DNA of 64,000 nucleotides. It comes from Chryseobacterium sp. 52 (GTDB taxonomy: Bacteria > Bacteroidota > Bacteroidia > Flavobacteriales > Weeksellaceae). The stretch is from contig NZ_PEEX01000001.1 in assembly GCF_002754245.1 (NCBI RefSeq), positions 1,116,001 through 1,180,000 of the forward strand, in the 5' to 3' direction. The position numbers and the translations under genes were made by a program. How positions within the stretch are numbered: position 1 is the first letter of the stretch; every line of letters starts with the position of its first letter. The notes below the pieces were generated by a model. It did no database searches, was not told where the DNA came from, and worked only from the letters and a program-made list of their open reading frames with translations. Positions 1 through 9,067 of this stretch are shown here, piece after piece.

Positions 1-1574
1 TAAAGGATATTAATAAAAACCTGATCATTTCTCCGCCTATCAAAAATATAAAGCGGATTCTGCCTTCCAATATTGCCAATAAATTTTTGATGATCCAGTG
101 GACAGATACGCTTCAGGCTAATACCACCTATAACTTCAATTTTGGAAATTCAATTGCTGATAATAACGAAACTAATATTCTCCGCTATTTCAACTTTGCT
201 TTTTCTACTGGAGATAAGCTGGATGATTTGTACATCAGTGGTGAGATTTCAGATGCTGTTGCTATAAAAAAGAAGTCGGGAGAAAATAAACTTGTTGTAG
301 GGCTTTACCAGGTAAAAGATACCATCAATTACAAGCAGAAACCATACTATATCACAAAAGTTGATGAAGATGGGTATTATGAGCTTAATTATCTTACTCC
401 GGGAAAATATAAGATTATTGCCTTTGAAGATGAAAACAGCAATTCTATCTATGATCCGGGGAAAGAAAAAATTGGGTTTCAGAAAGAGCCCATAGACTTT
501 GAAAAGTCTGTTTCAGGATTAAATTTAAAAGTCTATCCTTCCAAAAAGCCGTTGAAGTATCTTGAAATGAAAGAAAGTCCGGGTGGAATTGTAATGACAT
601 TTGAAGGAAATCCGGAAAGTGTAAAAGTAGCTTCCATAAACGATAAGCTTCAGGATATTAAAGTAACTCACCGTCCGAAATCAGATACAGTAAAGATTTG
701 GTTTGACCCTGTAAAAAGCGATATAGGACAGACGACAACAGAGAACCTTAAGTTCAGCTACTATATCGGGACCAAGCAGGATACGGTGTCTGTGTTCTAC
801 AAATACAATAAGAAGAATGCAATGGACCTTGAGAATGATAACGGAGGGCCTGCATTAGCCCCGAATTCTGATTTTAAAATCAGATCAGGCTATATCCTTG
901 ATAAGATTAGCCCGGAAAAATGGGTGTTGAAAAGCGACAGTTTAACCACTCAGGAGTTTACAGCAAAAATTTCAGAAACCAATCCATACCAGATCCTGAT
1001 TCATTCAGATTTTGTCCCTGGAAAAAAATATCAGCTTACTGTTCCTAAAGAAACCGTATCATCTTATTACACCAAAAATGTGCAGTCAAAACGATTCGAT
1101 TTTGATGCAGAAAAAGTGGATCAATTCGGAAGTTTAGCATTTGCCATTCAAAATGCTCCGGATGCAGCCAGCTATTGGATACAGCTTCTGGATGGTTCAG
1201 ATAAAGTGATCTATTCAAGATATACCAAAGGGAACAATGTGAAATTTGATATCCTGAAACCTGGTGAATATATTGTAAGAATATTGGTAGACAATAATGG
1301 CAATAAATTCTGGGATGAAGCCGATTTTGCAACAGAAACGTATGCTGAGGATTCTTATGTCTTCTATAAAAAAGCGATTGTGCGGCCTTTATGGGAAACC
1401 AAGGAAGACTGGGATCTGAAAGATACCAGGACGCTGGATAATCCTAAGGGAAATCTGCCTAAGCCTGTAGACAGTCCTCCTGCAGAAGAAGCTCCTAAAG
1501 AAACTGTACAGAAGGAAGTAAAAAAAGAACTGAAGTCAGAGTCAGGGAATGCGGTATTGACACCGGTAAAATAG
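1..1574 (+). CDS. Ig-like domain surface protein, 5' truncated
   Basis: The reading frame is open from the left edge of the window, so the true start lies upstream; the first visible ATG at 87 is internal. The visible N-terminal part resembles the end of an SbsA-type Ig-like domain (around LQANTTYNFNFG). Two copies of a short motif ending in a calcium-loop-like stretch follow: PGKYKIIAFEDENSNS near residue 105 and PGEYIVRILVDNNGNKF near residue 390, counting from position 87. The C-terminus is rich in Pro, Lys and Glu. Proteins of this type in Bacteroidetes are usually exported lipoproteins, but the signal region is not visible here. The next gene starts four bases downstream, so the two are probably cotranscribed. 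The function is unknown. Confidence 0.8.
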   Translation, partial: KDINKNLIISPPIKNIKRILPSNIANKFLMIQWTDTLQANTTYNFNFGNSIADNNETNILRYFNFAFSTGDKLDDLYISGEISDAVAIKKKSGENKLVVGLYQVKDTINYKQKPYYITKVDEDGYYELNYLTPGKYKIIAFEDENSNSIYDPGKEKIGFQKEPIDFEKSVSGLNLKVYPSKKPLKYLEMKESPGGIVMTFEGNPESVKVASINDKLQDIKVTHRPKSDTVKIWFDPVKSDIGQTTTENLKFSYYIGTKQDTVSVFYKYNKKNAMDLENDNGGPALAPNSDFKIRSGYILDKISPEKWVLKSDSLTTQEFTAKISETNPYQILIHSDFVPGKKYQLTVPKETVSSYYTKNVQSKRFDFDAEKVDQFGSLAFAIQNAPDAASYWIQLLDGSDKVIYSRYTKGNNVKFDILKPGEYIVRILVDNNGNKFWDEADFATETYAEDSYVFYKKAIVRPLWETKEDWDLKDTRTLDNPKGNLPKPVDSPPAEEAPKETVQKEVKKELKSESGNAVLTPVK

Positions 1575-1578
1575 AGCT

Positions 1579-2037
1579 ATGAAGACGGTAAAGAAAGTAT
1601 TGTTTTGGACGGTGGTTGCTTTTGCATTGATCCAGTTTATTCCCGTTGATAAGGTAAATAAACCTGTTGATACGGCCGTGAACTTCGTTGATGCCAGAAA
1701 GACTCCGGAGAAAGTAAGAGGGCTGATAAAAGGAGCCTGCTACGACTGTCATTCCAATGAAACCATATACCCTAAATATGCTCATATTGCGCCCGTTTCC
1801 TGGTCTGTAAAAAGCCATATCAACGAAGGTAGAGAACATCTCAATTTTTCGATATGGGGTACCTATAATAAAGAATTAAAAGAGAGTATGCTGAGCAAGT
1901 CTGTTCAGACAATCCAAAGCAAAGCTATGCCAATGCCCGGCTATATCGTTTATCATAAAGAAGCGAATCTGTCTGAAGCAGAAAGAACATTACTGGCGCA
2001 TTACTTCGAAGAAATGCTGAAATCAAAATCTTACTGA
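1579..2037 (+). CDS. Haem-binding domain protein (cytochrome c-like)
   Basis: This is a 152-residue protein with an N-terminal hydrophobic signal or anchor (VLFWTVVAFALIQF) and a CYDCHSN motif, the CxxCH site for covalent c-type haem. Downstream Met residues (AMPMPGY) could supply an axial ligand. Length and layout match the small haem-binding family (Haem_bd) common in Flavobacteriia. It probably acts in the periplasm in electron transfer, but no partner can be named from the context. It starts four bases after the Ig-like protein and is followed by a strong terminator hairpin. Confidence 0.85.
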   Translation: MKTVKKVLFWTVVAFALIQFIPVDKVNKPVDTAVNFVDARKTPEKVRGLIKGACYDCHSNETIYPKYAHIAPVSWSVKSHINEGREHLNFSIWGTYNKELKESMLSKSVQTIQSKAMPMPGYIVYHKEANLSEAERTLLAHYFEEMLKSKSY

Positions 2038-2050
2038 TCACTGTAATCAA

Positions 2051-2118
2051 TAAAAATCCCGCAGATTTTACAAGTCAGACGTTATGGACGATCTGTAAAA
2101 TCTACGGGAAAATTTTTT
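2051..2118. terminator. Bidirectional intrinsic terminator
   Basis: A long inverted repeat, cccgcagattttac at 2058-2071 against gtaaaatctacggg at 2095-2108, is flanked by an A-run on the left and a T-run on the right. It lies between convergent genes and can serve the haem-binding gene and the NUDIX gene. Confidence 0.8.
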
Positions 2119-2128
2119 ATGATAATAT

Positions 2129-2644
2129 TTAGTTATTCTTCAAATATTTTTCAAAAAATTTCTTCTGAGAATCAAAAGCAATATCATCCAGATCCAATGC
2201 ATTCAAAGGAATCCAGATGGCTTCTGATATTTCAGAAAGCTCAAGATTAACCTCAAACTTCTCCTGAACACGATATTCATAAAAGAGATCAATCGTATTA
2301 TAATCAATTTCTTTGTATTGATAGATGTTCGGAAGACTGGTAAGGTACCTTAAATTTGAAATATCCACATCAAGCTGAAGCTCTTCAAAGAGCTCTCTCT
2401 TACAAGTTTCCTCTGCGCTTTCCTTTGGATCAACAAAACCTCCGGCCAGATCGAGTTTCCCTTTTTTAGGGTCCCGGTTTCTTCTGGTAAGATAAATTTC
2501 GTCACCACATCGGATAACAACGGCTACCGCGCCGGCAACATTATTGTAGAGGGTAAAACTACATGCAGGACAGCTCCATTTCTTTTCACCGTCCCAGTGC
2601 AGAGTTTCTTTGCCACAGCTTGGGCAGTATTTCATTAGCTTCAT
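2129..2644 (-). CDS. NUDIX hydrolase with N-terminal zinc ribbon
   Basis: This is a 171-residue protein. An N-terminal Cys4 zinc ribbon (CPSC at 7-10, CPAC at 25-28) is followed by a NUDIX domain. The NUDIX box begins at Gly69 and contains E75 and the R83-E84 / E87-E88 core; the usual Gly near its end is Gln90. The layout resembles NADH-pyrophosphatase-like or general housecleaning NUDIX enzymes, which hydrolyse nucleoside diphosphate derivatives. The substrate cannot be read from the sequence. Its ATG overlaps the xerD stop codon (ATGA), which implies translational coupling. A second Met at residue 4 is an alternative start. Confidence 0.85.
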   Translation of the reverse strand: MKLMKYCPSCGKETLHWDGEKKWSCPACSFTLYNNVAGAVAVVIRCGDEIYLTRRNRDPKKGKLDLAGGFVDPKESAEETCKRELFEELQLDVDISNLRYLTSLPNIYQYKEIDYNTIDLFYEYRVQEKFEVNLELSEISEAIWIPLNALDLDDIAFDSQKKFFEKYLKNN

Positions 2645-3555
2645 TGAGTAATATTAATATTTCTCGGATGGTAATTCAAAATCACATCCCGAAGTTCTTC
2701 TGTCTTCAGATGGGTATAGATCTCCGTAGTCGTAATACTGGAATGACCCAGCATTTCCTGAATATAACGAAGGTCTGCACCATTCTGCAGCAGATGTGTT
2801 GCAAAAGAATGTCTGAAAGTATGCGGAGATATTTTCTTGCTTACTCCCGCTTTGTCTGTAAGTTCCTTGATGATCAGAAATACGATCACTCTGGACATAG
2901 ATGTTCCGCGGCTGTTAAGAAACAGTGTATCCTCGTACTTTTTATTGATCTTGCTGTTCGAACGTACATCTTTAATATAAGTTTCCAAAAGTTCAGCAGT
3001 ATAATCCGCTAAAGGAACGAAACGTGTTTTGTTTCCTTTCCCGTTTACTTTGATGTACTGTTCTTTGAAGTTGATGTTCGAAATTTTAAGGTCAATAAGT
3101 TCCGAGACACGTAATCCGCATCCGTAAAGAACTTCTATGATACAATGATTTCTCTTTCCGAGGTCAGAATTGGCCTCAATGGCTGCGATAATCTTATTGA
3201 TGTCCGGCAGGCTTAAGGTGTCAGGAAGATATAATCCCAATTTTGGTCCTTCAAGCAATGATGCAGGATTGTCTTCTCTGAACTCATCCTCAAGCAAAAA
3301 CTTGAAGAAAGCTTTTATAGAAGAAATCCATCTTGCCTGAGATCTTTCGCTGAACTTCTGTTTGGAAAGACTGAAGATATATTCCTGTAAATTGTCGTAA
3401 CCGATAGAGTCTGGACCGACGTTTTCCAGATCCACTTCGGCATAGTCTTTTAGTTTCTTGATGTCTCGAATATAGGCATCGAGAGTGTTTTCTGAAAAAT
3501 TTCTTTCAAAACGAAGAAATATTTCAAAATCTTTGATCTTTTCATCCCAAGTCAT
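2641..3555 (-). CDS. xerD: Tyrosine recombinase XerD
   Basis: This 304-residue protein has an N-terminal SAM-like core-binding domain (about 1-90) and a C-terminal tyrosine recombinase domain. The catalytic residues are visible: R149 (CGLRVSEL), K172, H245 and R248 (HTFRH), H271 (LGHSS) and nucleophile Y280. Length and motifs fit the chromosomal XerC/XerD family that resolves chromosome dimers at dif, not a phage integrase. No attachment site or mobile element lies nearby. It is cotranscribed with the NUDIX gene by a 4-bp overlap, and the deaminase gene ends 6 bp upstream. XerC cannot be fully excluded. Confidence 0.88.
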   Translation of the reverse strand: MTWDEKIKDFEIFLRFERNFSENTLDAYIRDIKKLKDYAEVDLENVGPDSIGYDNLQEYIFSLSKQKFSERSQARWISSIKAFFKFLLEDEFREDNPASLLEGPKLGLYLPDTLSLPDINKIIAAIEANSDLGKRNHCIIEVLYGCGLRVSELIDLKISNINFKEQYIKVNGKGNKTRFVPLADYTAELLETYIKDVRSNSKINKKYEDTLFLNSRGTSMSRVIVFLIIKELTDKAGVSKKISPHTFRHSFATHLLQNGADLRYIQEMLGHSSITTTEIYTHLKTEELRDVILNYHPRNINITQ

Positions 3556-3561
3556 TTGTGC

Positions 3562-3984
3562 TTATTTTTTTAGTTCACAGTCCGATATTTGTTCTATTTC
3601 AATATCATGGCCTCTCAGGAACGCTATACCATCGTCGTCTGAATACTCATTAATATACACCAGTCTTGTAATTCCTGCCTGTAGAATCAGTTTACTGCAT
3701 TCTTTACAGGGCGACAGCGTTAAATATAACGTGGCACCTTTTGCAGACTGAGTGGAAGCGGCCAGCTTTAATATCGCATTGGCTTCCGCATGAAGTACAT
3801 ACCAGTGTGTTTTTCCCTCTCCATCTTCACAGCAGTTTTCAAACCCCGAAGGAGTTCCGTTGTAACCATCTGAAATAATCATCCTATCTTTTACGATAAG
3901 TGCTCCTACCTGTTTTCTCTTACAGTAGGATAGTTTTGCCCACTCCTGGGCCATTTTTAGATAAGCTTTATCAAACTTATTCAT
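3562..3984 (-). CDS. dCMP deaminase family protein
   Basis: This 140-residue zinc-dependent cytidine/deoxycytidylate deaminase-fold protein has the zinc signature HAE (H65, E67) and PCKEC (C93, C96). E67 is the expected proton shuttle. A further Cys/His-rich stretch around 50-60 (ENCCEDGEGKTH) is typical of the dCMP deaminase/ComEB branch. The probable reaction is dCMP to dUMP in pyrimidine nucleotide metabolism. The gene lies 6 bp upstream of xerD on the same strand and probably forms an operon with it. Confidence 0.88.
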   Translation of the reverse strand: MNKFDKAYLKMAQEWAKLSYCKRKQVGALIVKDRMIISDGYNGTPSGFENCCEDGEGKTHWYVLHAEANAILKLAASTQSAKGATLYLTLSPCKECSKLILQAGITRLVYINEYSDDDGIAFLRGHDIEIEQISDCELKK

Positions 3985-4027
3985 ACCGCTACATTAGTTT
4001 TTTTCGAAATAATTTGGATTAAAAATC

Positions 4028-4795
4028 TTAGAAGTTAGGCTTTCTTTTCTCTATAAAAGCGGTAACTCCTTCTTTCTTGTCTTCCATATCAAAAAGTTCC
4101 CCGAAATAAGTAATTTCAGATTCAAAACCTTTATCCGTGTCAGACAAGTTTACGGCTTGGATTGCCTTTGATATAGCCATCGGTGAGTTGTTGGCTATAA
4201 TGCTTGCTAATTCTTTTGTTTTGGTTAATAATTCTTCAATAGGGTATACTTCATTTACCAGTCCGATTTCCTTTGCTTTTTGAGCAGGAACCATCTTGGC
4301 AGAGAAGATCATTTCGTTGGCGACGCCTTTTCCTACAAGTTTAGGAAGTCTCTGAGTTCCTCCGTAGCCTGGAATTAATCCCAGTGTTACTTCCGGAAGC
4401 CCAAGTCTGGCATTCTCTGATGCATATCTGATATGACACGCCATGGCAAGCTCTAAACCTCCTCCTAAAGCAAATCCGTTAACGGCTGCAATAACAGGTT
4501 TAGACATATTTTCAATTTTGTTGAACAGGATAGTTTGCCCGTTTCTGGCCAATTCTTCGGCTTTTTCCTGTCCGAAATCACTGAATTCTTTTATATCAGC
4601 CCCTGCTACAAACGATTTTTCGCCGCTTCCTGTAAGAATAATAACTCTGCAGGATGGGTCAGCATTAAGTTCGTCCATTGCTGAGCTGATCTCTTGAATA
4701 GTTTTTGCGTTTAAAGCATTTAAGCTTTGAGGTCTGTTTATAATAACGACAGCTAACCTGTCTTCCTTTTCTAATAATATATTTTCGTAACTCAT
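4028..4795 (-). CDS. Enoyl-CoA hydratase/isomerase (crotonase)
   Basis: This is a 255-residue single-domain crotonase. The oxyanion-hole segments are present (AGADIKEF and NGFALGGGLE), as are the two catalytic glutamates E115 and E135 (GLPEVTLG). These match short-chain enoyl-CoA hydratases that add water to trans-2-enoyl-CoA, for example in beta-oxidation or butanoyl-CoA pathways. The substrate length cannot be judged. It ends 43 bp from the start of the deaminase gene and may be read with it. Confidence 0.88.
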   Translation of the reverse strand: MSYENILLEKEDRLAVVIINRPQSLNALNAKTIQEISSAMDELNADPSCRVIILTGSGEKSFVAGADIKEFSDFGQEKAEELARNGQTILFNKIENMSKPVIAAVNGFALGGGLELAMACHIRYASENARLGLPEVTLGLIPGYGGTQRLPKLVGKGVANEMIFSAKMVPAQKAKEIGLVNEVYPIEELLTKTKELASIIANNSPMAISKAIQAVNLSDTDKGFESEITYFGELFDMEDKKEGVTAFIEKRKPNF

Positions 4796-4841
4796 TTTTC
4801 CACTTTAAAATATTATTTTCTGCAAATTATAAATTTTTTAC

Positions 4842-4878
4842 AAAAAAAAGGAAAAAATATTAGTTTTTTTTCCTTTTA
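4842..4878 (-). terminator. Possible AT-rich terminator after katA
   Basis: An A-run with GG (aaaaggaaaaaa) faces a T-run with CC (ttttttttcctttt), giving an AT-rich hairpin just downstream of the katA stop on the minus strand. The stem has only two G-C pairs, so the call is tentative. Confidence 0.4.
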
Positions 4879-4899
4879 ATTGATTTATTGTTCAAAATA

Positions 4900-6387
4900 C
4901 TATTTCGAATGATTCATCATATTTGCATCAATATTCACATTAAGCTGAGATGCTACTTTCATGCCAAGTTCAATATTAGTCCTAAAAAAGTGACATAATT
5001 GACGGTTGATAATCTCATCTTTTTTTGGTCCCGTAATTCCTTTCATGCTTCCTACGATGTTACTGATTAGATGTTCTCTATCTTCAGCATTCATAGATTT
5101 TGTATACAGCAGGCCAGGCTGGGTGTAATGATCATCATCATTTTCATTCCTGTTATAATTGGCAATATGGGCACTGTCCAGTTCATATTCATAGTTCTTA
5201 TAAGCCGGGTCCGGCTTCACATCGTCAAAGCTGTTTGGATAATAATTTGGTTTATCCTGATACTCACTGGAATCTGCCATGAACCCATCTCTCTGGTAAT
5301 TATTAACGGCAAAAGGACAACGGTTTACTTCCAGCTGATGGGCGTTTACCCCAACTCTGTATCGGTGAGCGTCCGGATAAGAGAAGAGTCTGCCCTGAAG
5401 CATTTTGTCCGGAGAAAAGCTGATTCCGTTAATCAGGCTGCTTGGCGAGAATGTAGACTGTTCTACATGGGCAAAGTAATTGACCGGGACTTCGTTGAGT
5501 TCCATTTCACCTACTTCAATCAGAGGGAAATCACCTTGAAACCATACTTTGGTGACATCAAAAGGATTCCATCTGAAATCTTTTGCCTCTTCTTCCGTCA
5601 TCACCTGGATGTACATGGTCCATTTTGGAAAATCTCCGTTTTCAATGGCATTGCAAAGATCTTCCTGAGCAAAATCCGGATTTTCTCCGGCCATTTGTGT
5701 CGCTTCCGAATCGGTGAAGTTCTTAATACCCTGCTTTGTTTTAAAATGAAACTTCACCCATACTCTTTCATTTTTATCATTAATCATGGCGAAAGTATGT
5801 GATCCGAATCCGTGCATATGTCTGTAGCCGTGAGGAGTTCCTCTGTCTGACATTAAAATAAGCACCTGATGAAGAGATTCAGGATTCAGGCTCCAGAAAT
5901 CCCACATCATAGCAGCGCTTTTCAGATTTGTTTTAGGAACCCTTTTCTGGGTGTGGATAAAGTCCGGAAATTTTTTGGCATCCTTAATGAAAAATACAGG
6001 GGTATTATTTCCTACCAGATCCCAGTTTCCGTCTTCAGTATAAAATTTTAAAGCAAAACCTCTCGGATCCCTTGCCGTATCTGCACTCCCTTTCTCTCCG
6101 CCAACGGTTGAGAAACGGGCAAACATTCTGCATGAGTTTCCTACTTTCGAAAATAATTTTGCTTTTGTATACTTGCTGATATCGTGAGTTATCGTAAATG
6201 TTCCGTAGGCTCCGCTTCCTTTAGCGTGAACAATTCTTTCAGGAATTCTTTCCCTAACAAAGTGCGCAAGATTTTCCTGAAGGATAAAATCCTGCAGAAG
6301 CACAGGCCCTCTTGGACCTACGGTCTGAGAGTCCTGATGTTCAAAATAAGGAGCGCCGTTGCTTAGCGTTAATTTTTTAGAATCCAT
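4900..6387 (-). CDS. katA: Haem catalase
   Basis: This 495-residue clade-3-like monofunctional catalase decomposes hydrogen peroxide. The key residues are visible: distal His54 (RIVHAKGSGAYG), Asn127 (LVGNNTPVFF) and the proximal haem ligand Tyr337 (RLFSYPDAHRYRVG). Length is normal for small-subunit catalases. It has no signal peptide, so it is cytoplasmic. It is transcribed divergently from oxyR with 132 bp between the start codons, and control by OxyR through this shared region is likely. Confidence 0.95.
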   Translation of the reverse strand: MDSKKLTLSNGAPYFEHQDSQTVGPRGPVLLQDFILQENLAHFVRERIPERIVHAKGSGAYGTFTITHDISKYTKAKLFSKVGNSCRMFARFSTVGGEKGSADTARDPRGFALKFYTEDGNWDLVGNNTPVFFIKDAKKFPDFIHTQKRVPKTNLKSAAMMWDFWSLNPESLHQVLILMSDRGTPHGYRHMHGFGSHTFAMINDKNERVWVKFHFKTKQGIKNFTDSEATQMAGENPDFAQEDLCNAIENGDFPKWTMYIQVMTEEEAKDFRWNPFDVTKVWFQGDFPLIEVGEMELNEVPVNYFAHVEQSTFSPSSLINGISFSPDKMLQGRLFSYPDAHRYRVGVNAHQLEVNRCPFAVNNYQRDGFMADSSEYQDKPNYYPNSFDDVKPDPAYKNYEYELDSAHIANYNRNENDDDHYTQPGLLYTKSMNAEDREHLISNIVGSMKGITGPKKDEIINRQLCHFFRTNIELGMKVASQLNVNIDANMMNHSK

Positions 6388-6449
6388 ATCGTTATGATTT
6401 GTATGATTGATTTCCCTTGTAAACTGTCTTATGCAGACGTATTAAATAT

Positions 6450-6483
6450 CAAATTTACTTGAATTTTTGATTACTAATAGCAA
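6450..6483 (-). promoter_or_regulatory. Probable katA promoter
   Basis: On the minus strand TAAATTTG (6457-6450) matches the Bacteroidetes -7 consensus TAnnTTTG. A TTG lies 23 bp upstream (6483-6481). It overlaps the oxyR promoter on the other strand, as expected for OxyR regulation of both genes. Confidence 0.5.
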
Positions 6484-6499
6484 AAACATTTTATCTTTG
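6466..6499 (+). promoter_or_regulatory. Probable oxyR promoter
   Basis: TATCTTTG at 6492-6499 matches the Bacteroidetes -7 consensus, with TTTG at 6466-6469 upstream. The oxyR ATG follows 20 bp downstream. Confidence 0.55.
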
Positions 6500-6519
6500 T
6501 AATAGATAATATTAATCAG

Positions 6520-7470
6520 ATGAACATTCAGCAACTGGAGTATCTTATCGCTGTAGATAAGTACAAACATTTTGGTAAAGCAGCTCAGGCATGCTTTATT
6601 ACGCAGCCCACCTTAAGCGCGATGATACAAAAATTTGAGGATGAACTGGATGTGAAGGTGTTCGACAGAACTACACACCCGATCCGTACGACAGATGTAG
6701 GGCTTCAGATCATTGATCAGGCAAAGGTAATTATAGAATCTGTCAATGAGCTGAAAAATAAAGCGAATCTTTTGAATAATATTTTGGGCGGAACGATCAA
6801 CTTAGGAATCATTCCTACCGTTTCTTCTTTTATTTTGCCGACAGAAATCTTTAAGTTTTTGGAAGAAAACCCAAAAATCCAGATGAATGTAAAAGAAATG
6901 ACTACTGATAATATTATCAAGGCTTTAAAAGCTGGAGAATTGGATGCCGGAATTATTTCCACACCCTATGATACAGCAGATGAATTCTATCAGGATTTCC
7001 TTTTCAATGAAGAACTGATGATCTATAGCTCCAATACAGAAGCTAATAAAAAGAACTCTTATATCATCCCGGAAGAACTGAACGTAGAAAAAGTATGGCT
7101 TCTGGAGGAAGGAAACTGTCTGAGAAATCAGTTTGAAAATATCTGTCATCTGAAAGAGAATACATTAAAGCCTAAGAATCTGGATTTCTTGGCCTCTAAT
7201 ATTCAGACGTTGGTGCATATGGTGGATAAGGTAGGTGGAATCAGTATTCTTCCGGAATTGGCACTGAGCCAGCTTTCTGATGAGCAGAAGGAGAATGTCT
7301 TCAGATTCAAGAAACCTTTCCCTTACAGAGAGATCAGTATTATTTATTATAAGCCGACTTTTAAGCAGAAAATTATTGATGAATTATCACATTCTATCAA
7401 AAATTCATTAGAGCTTAAACTGAATTATCATCTCAATCCTAAGGACTTTGTGAGCATTAAGCCGCAATGA
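6520..7470 (+). CDS. oxyR: Hydrogen peroxide sensor OxyR (LysR family)
   Basis: This 316-residue LysR-type regulator has an N-terminal winged HTH (about 1-60) and a periplasmic-binding-like effector domain. Two cysteines nine residues apart, C200 and C209 (GNCLRNQFENICH), have the same spacing and context as the redox-active pair C199/C208 of E. coli OxyR. This separates it from ordinary LysR proteins. It is divergent from katA. The family forms a disulfide in peroxide and activates catalase and peroxidase genes. Confidence 0.93.
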   Translation: MNIQQLEYLIAVDKYKHFGKAAQACFITQPTLSAMIQKFEDELDVKVFDRTTHPIRTTDVGLQIIDQAKVIIESVNELKNKANLLNNILGGTINLGIIPTVSSFILPTEIFKFLEENPKIQMNVKEMTTDNIIKALKAGELDAGIISTPYDTADEFYQDFLFNEELMIYSSNTEANKKNSYIIPEELNVEKVWLLEEGNCLRNQFENICHLKENTLKPKNLDFLASNIQTLVHMVDKVGGISILPELALSQLSDEQKENVFRFKKPFPYREISIIYYKPTFKQKIIDELSHSIKNSLELKLNYHLNPKDFVSIKPQ

Positions 7471-7537
7471 ACTAAGAAGGGTTCAAAGTGATATAAATCA
7501 TTAATTTTAAGAAAATTATAATTAATAAGCAAAATTC

Positions 7538-7568
7538 TTGAGTATTAAAAAAATAGTACTTAAATTTG
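7538..7568 (+). promoter_or_regulatory. metK promoter
   Basis: TTG at 7538-7540 and TAAATTTG at 7561-7568 are separated by 20 bp and fit the Bacteroidetes -33/-7 promoter. The expected transcript would start a few bases before the riboswitch-like element at 7584. Confidence 0.7.
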
Positions 7569-7583
7569 CAGACGTTTATAAAC

Positions 7584-7629
7584 GAGGAAAAATTTGACCT
7601 GATTGCAACCTCTCTAAAAATATGCTAAA
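7584..7629 (+). ncRNA. SAM-II-like riboswitch upstream of metK
   Basis: A short P1 stem, gagg (7584-7587) with cctc (7609-7612), encloses a 21-nt loop ending in ATTGCAA. After the stem comes an A-rich linker and GCTAAA (7624-7629). Stem, loop ending, linker length and the GCTAAA block line up with the SAM-II class, an H-type pseudoknot aptamer that binds S-adenosylmethionine. It lies just after a good promoter and about 75 nt before metK, the SAM synthetase gene, which is the expected regulated gene. The pseudoknot pairing was judged by eye only. Confidence 0.82.
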
Positions 7630-7703
7630 ACAGTATTCTTTTTTCTGGGCAATTTATTCTTATTTTTCTTCAATCATTTTTTAATCTAAAAACAAAGAAT
7701 AAT

Positions 7704-8984
7704 ATGTCTTATCTATTTACATCTGAGTCAGTTTCAGAAGGACATCCGGATAAAATTGCCGATCAGATCTCCGATGCATTAATCGATCACTTTTTAGCAT
7801 ACGATAAAAACTCTAAGGTAGCCTGTGAAACCCTGGTAACTACAGGTCAGGTTGTGCTGGCCGGAGAGGTGAAATCTGATGCGTATCTTGATGTTCAGAC
7901 TATTGCAAGAGATGTGATCAATGGAATAGGCTATACTAAAGGAGAATATATGTTCAACGGAGATTCTTGCGGGGTGATCTCGGCAATCCATGAGCAGTCT
8001 CCTGATATCAATCAAGGAGTAGACAGAGCGGTAAACGACGAGTCTTTCGAAGCTAAAGCTAACGCACAGGGAGCTGGTGACCAGGGGATGATGTTCGGTT
8101 ATGCAACAAATGAGACGGCTAATTATATGCCTCTTGCTCTAGACCTTGCTCACACTATTCTTAAAGAACTTTCTGTATTGAGAAGAGAAGGAAATGATAT
8201 TCCTTACTTACGTCCCGATGCAAAAAGTCAGGTGACGATTGAGTATTCTGATGACCACAAACCAGTAAGAATTGATTCTATCGTAGTTTCTACACAGCAC
8301 GATGACTTCGGAACAGAAGAAGAAATGCTGAACAAGATCCGTGAAGATATCAAAAGTATTTTGGTTCCAAGAGTGGTTGCTCAACAGACTGAAGAAATCA
8401 AAGCTTTATTCAATGATCAGATTAAATACCATATCAACCCTACAGGTAAATTTGTAATCGGTGGTCCTCACGGAGATACAGGTCTTACAGGGAGAAAGAT
8501 TATTGTAGATACGTACGGAGGAAAAGGAGCTCACGGTGGTGGTGCTTTCTCTGGAAAAGACCCATCAAAAGTAGACAGAAGTGCTGCTTATGCGACAAGA
8601 CACATCGCGAAAAACTTAGTGGCTGCAGGAGTTGCTGACGAGGTTTTAGTACAGGTTTCTTATGCTATTGGTGTTGCTGAACCTTGTGGTTTATATATCA
8701 ACACGTACGGAACGGCAAAAGTAGATCTTAACGATGGTGATATTGCTAAAAAAGTTTCTACAATCTTCGATTTGAGACCTTATGCAATTGAACAGAACTT
8801 AAAATTAAGAAACCCTATCTATCTGGAAACGGCTTCTTACGGACATATGGGAAAAGAGCATTATACCGCTGACAAGACATTCAATAAAGGTCAGAAAAAT
8901 GAGCTTACCCTTACTGGTCTTGAGTTCTTTACCTGGGAAAAACTTGACAAAGTAGAAGAAATTAAAGCCGCTTTCGGTATTTAA
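7704..8984 (+). CDS. metK: S-adenosylmethionine synthase
   Basis: This 426-residue enzyme makes SAM from methionine and ATP. The N-terminal [20 protein letters not shown] segment, the [15 protein letters not shown]-binding motif and the C-terminal [16 protein letters not shown] loop are all hallmarks of MetK. Length is close to other Bacteroidetes MetK proteins. It follows a long leader carrying a SAM-II-like aptamer, so feedback by SAM is likely. A strong terminator follows the gene. Confidence 0.97.
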   Translation: MSYLFTSESVSEGHPDKIADQISDALIDHFLAYDKNSKVACETLVTTGQVVLAGEVKSDAYLDVQTIARDVINGIGYTKGEYMFNGDSCGVISAIHEQSPDINQGVDRAVNDESFEAKANAQGAGDQGMMFGYATNETANYMPLALDLAHTILKELSVLRREGNDIPYLRPDAKSQVTIEYSDDHKPVRIDSIVVSTQHDDFGTEEEMLNKIREDIKSILVPRVVAQQTEEIKALFNDQIKYHINPTGKFVIGGPHGDTGLTGRKIIVDTYGGKGAHGGGAFSGKDPSKVDRSAAYATRHIAKNLVAAGVADEVLVQVSYAIGVAEPCGLYINTYGTAKVDLNDGDIAKKVSTIFDLRPYAIEQNLKLRNPIYLETASYGHMGKEHYTADKTFNKGQKNELTLTGLEFFTWEKLDKVEEIKAAFGI

Positions 8985-9009
8985 TTTTTTTTCAGACATA
9001 ATAAATAGG

Positions 9010-9041
9010 CTGCTTTATCTTTGGATAAGGCAGTTTTTTTT
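9010..9041 (+). terminator. Intrinsic terminator after metK
   Basis: A 10-bp stem with one G-T pair (ctgctttatc / gataaggcag), a 4-nt loop and an eight-T run lie 25 bp after the metK stop. Confidence 0.85.
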
Positions 9042-9067
9042 AATTTTACACCTTAAATAATTTAGAG

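Noticed and set aside
2641..3555. Phage integrase
   Set aside because: Length and motifs match XerC/XerD, and no phage genes, direct repeats or attachment site lie nearby.
5071..5802. 243-residue plus-strand ORF inside katA
   Set aside because: It lies wholly opposite the catalase gene and has no recognisable domain; it is a shadow frame.
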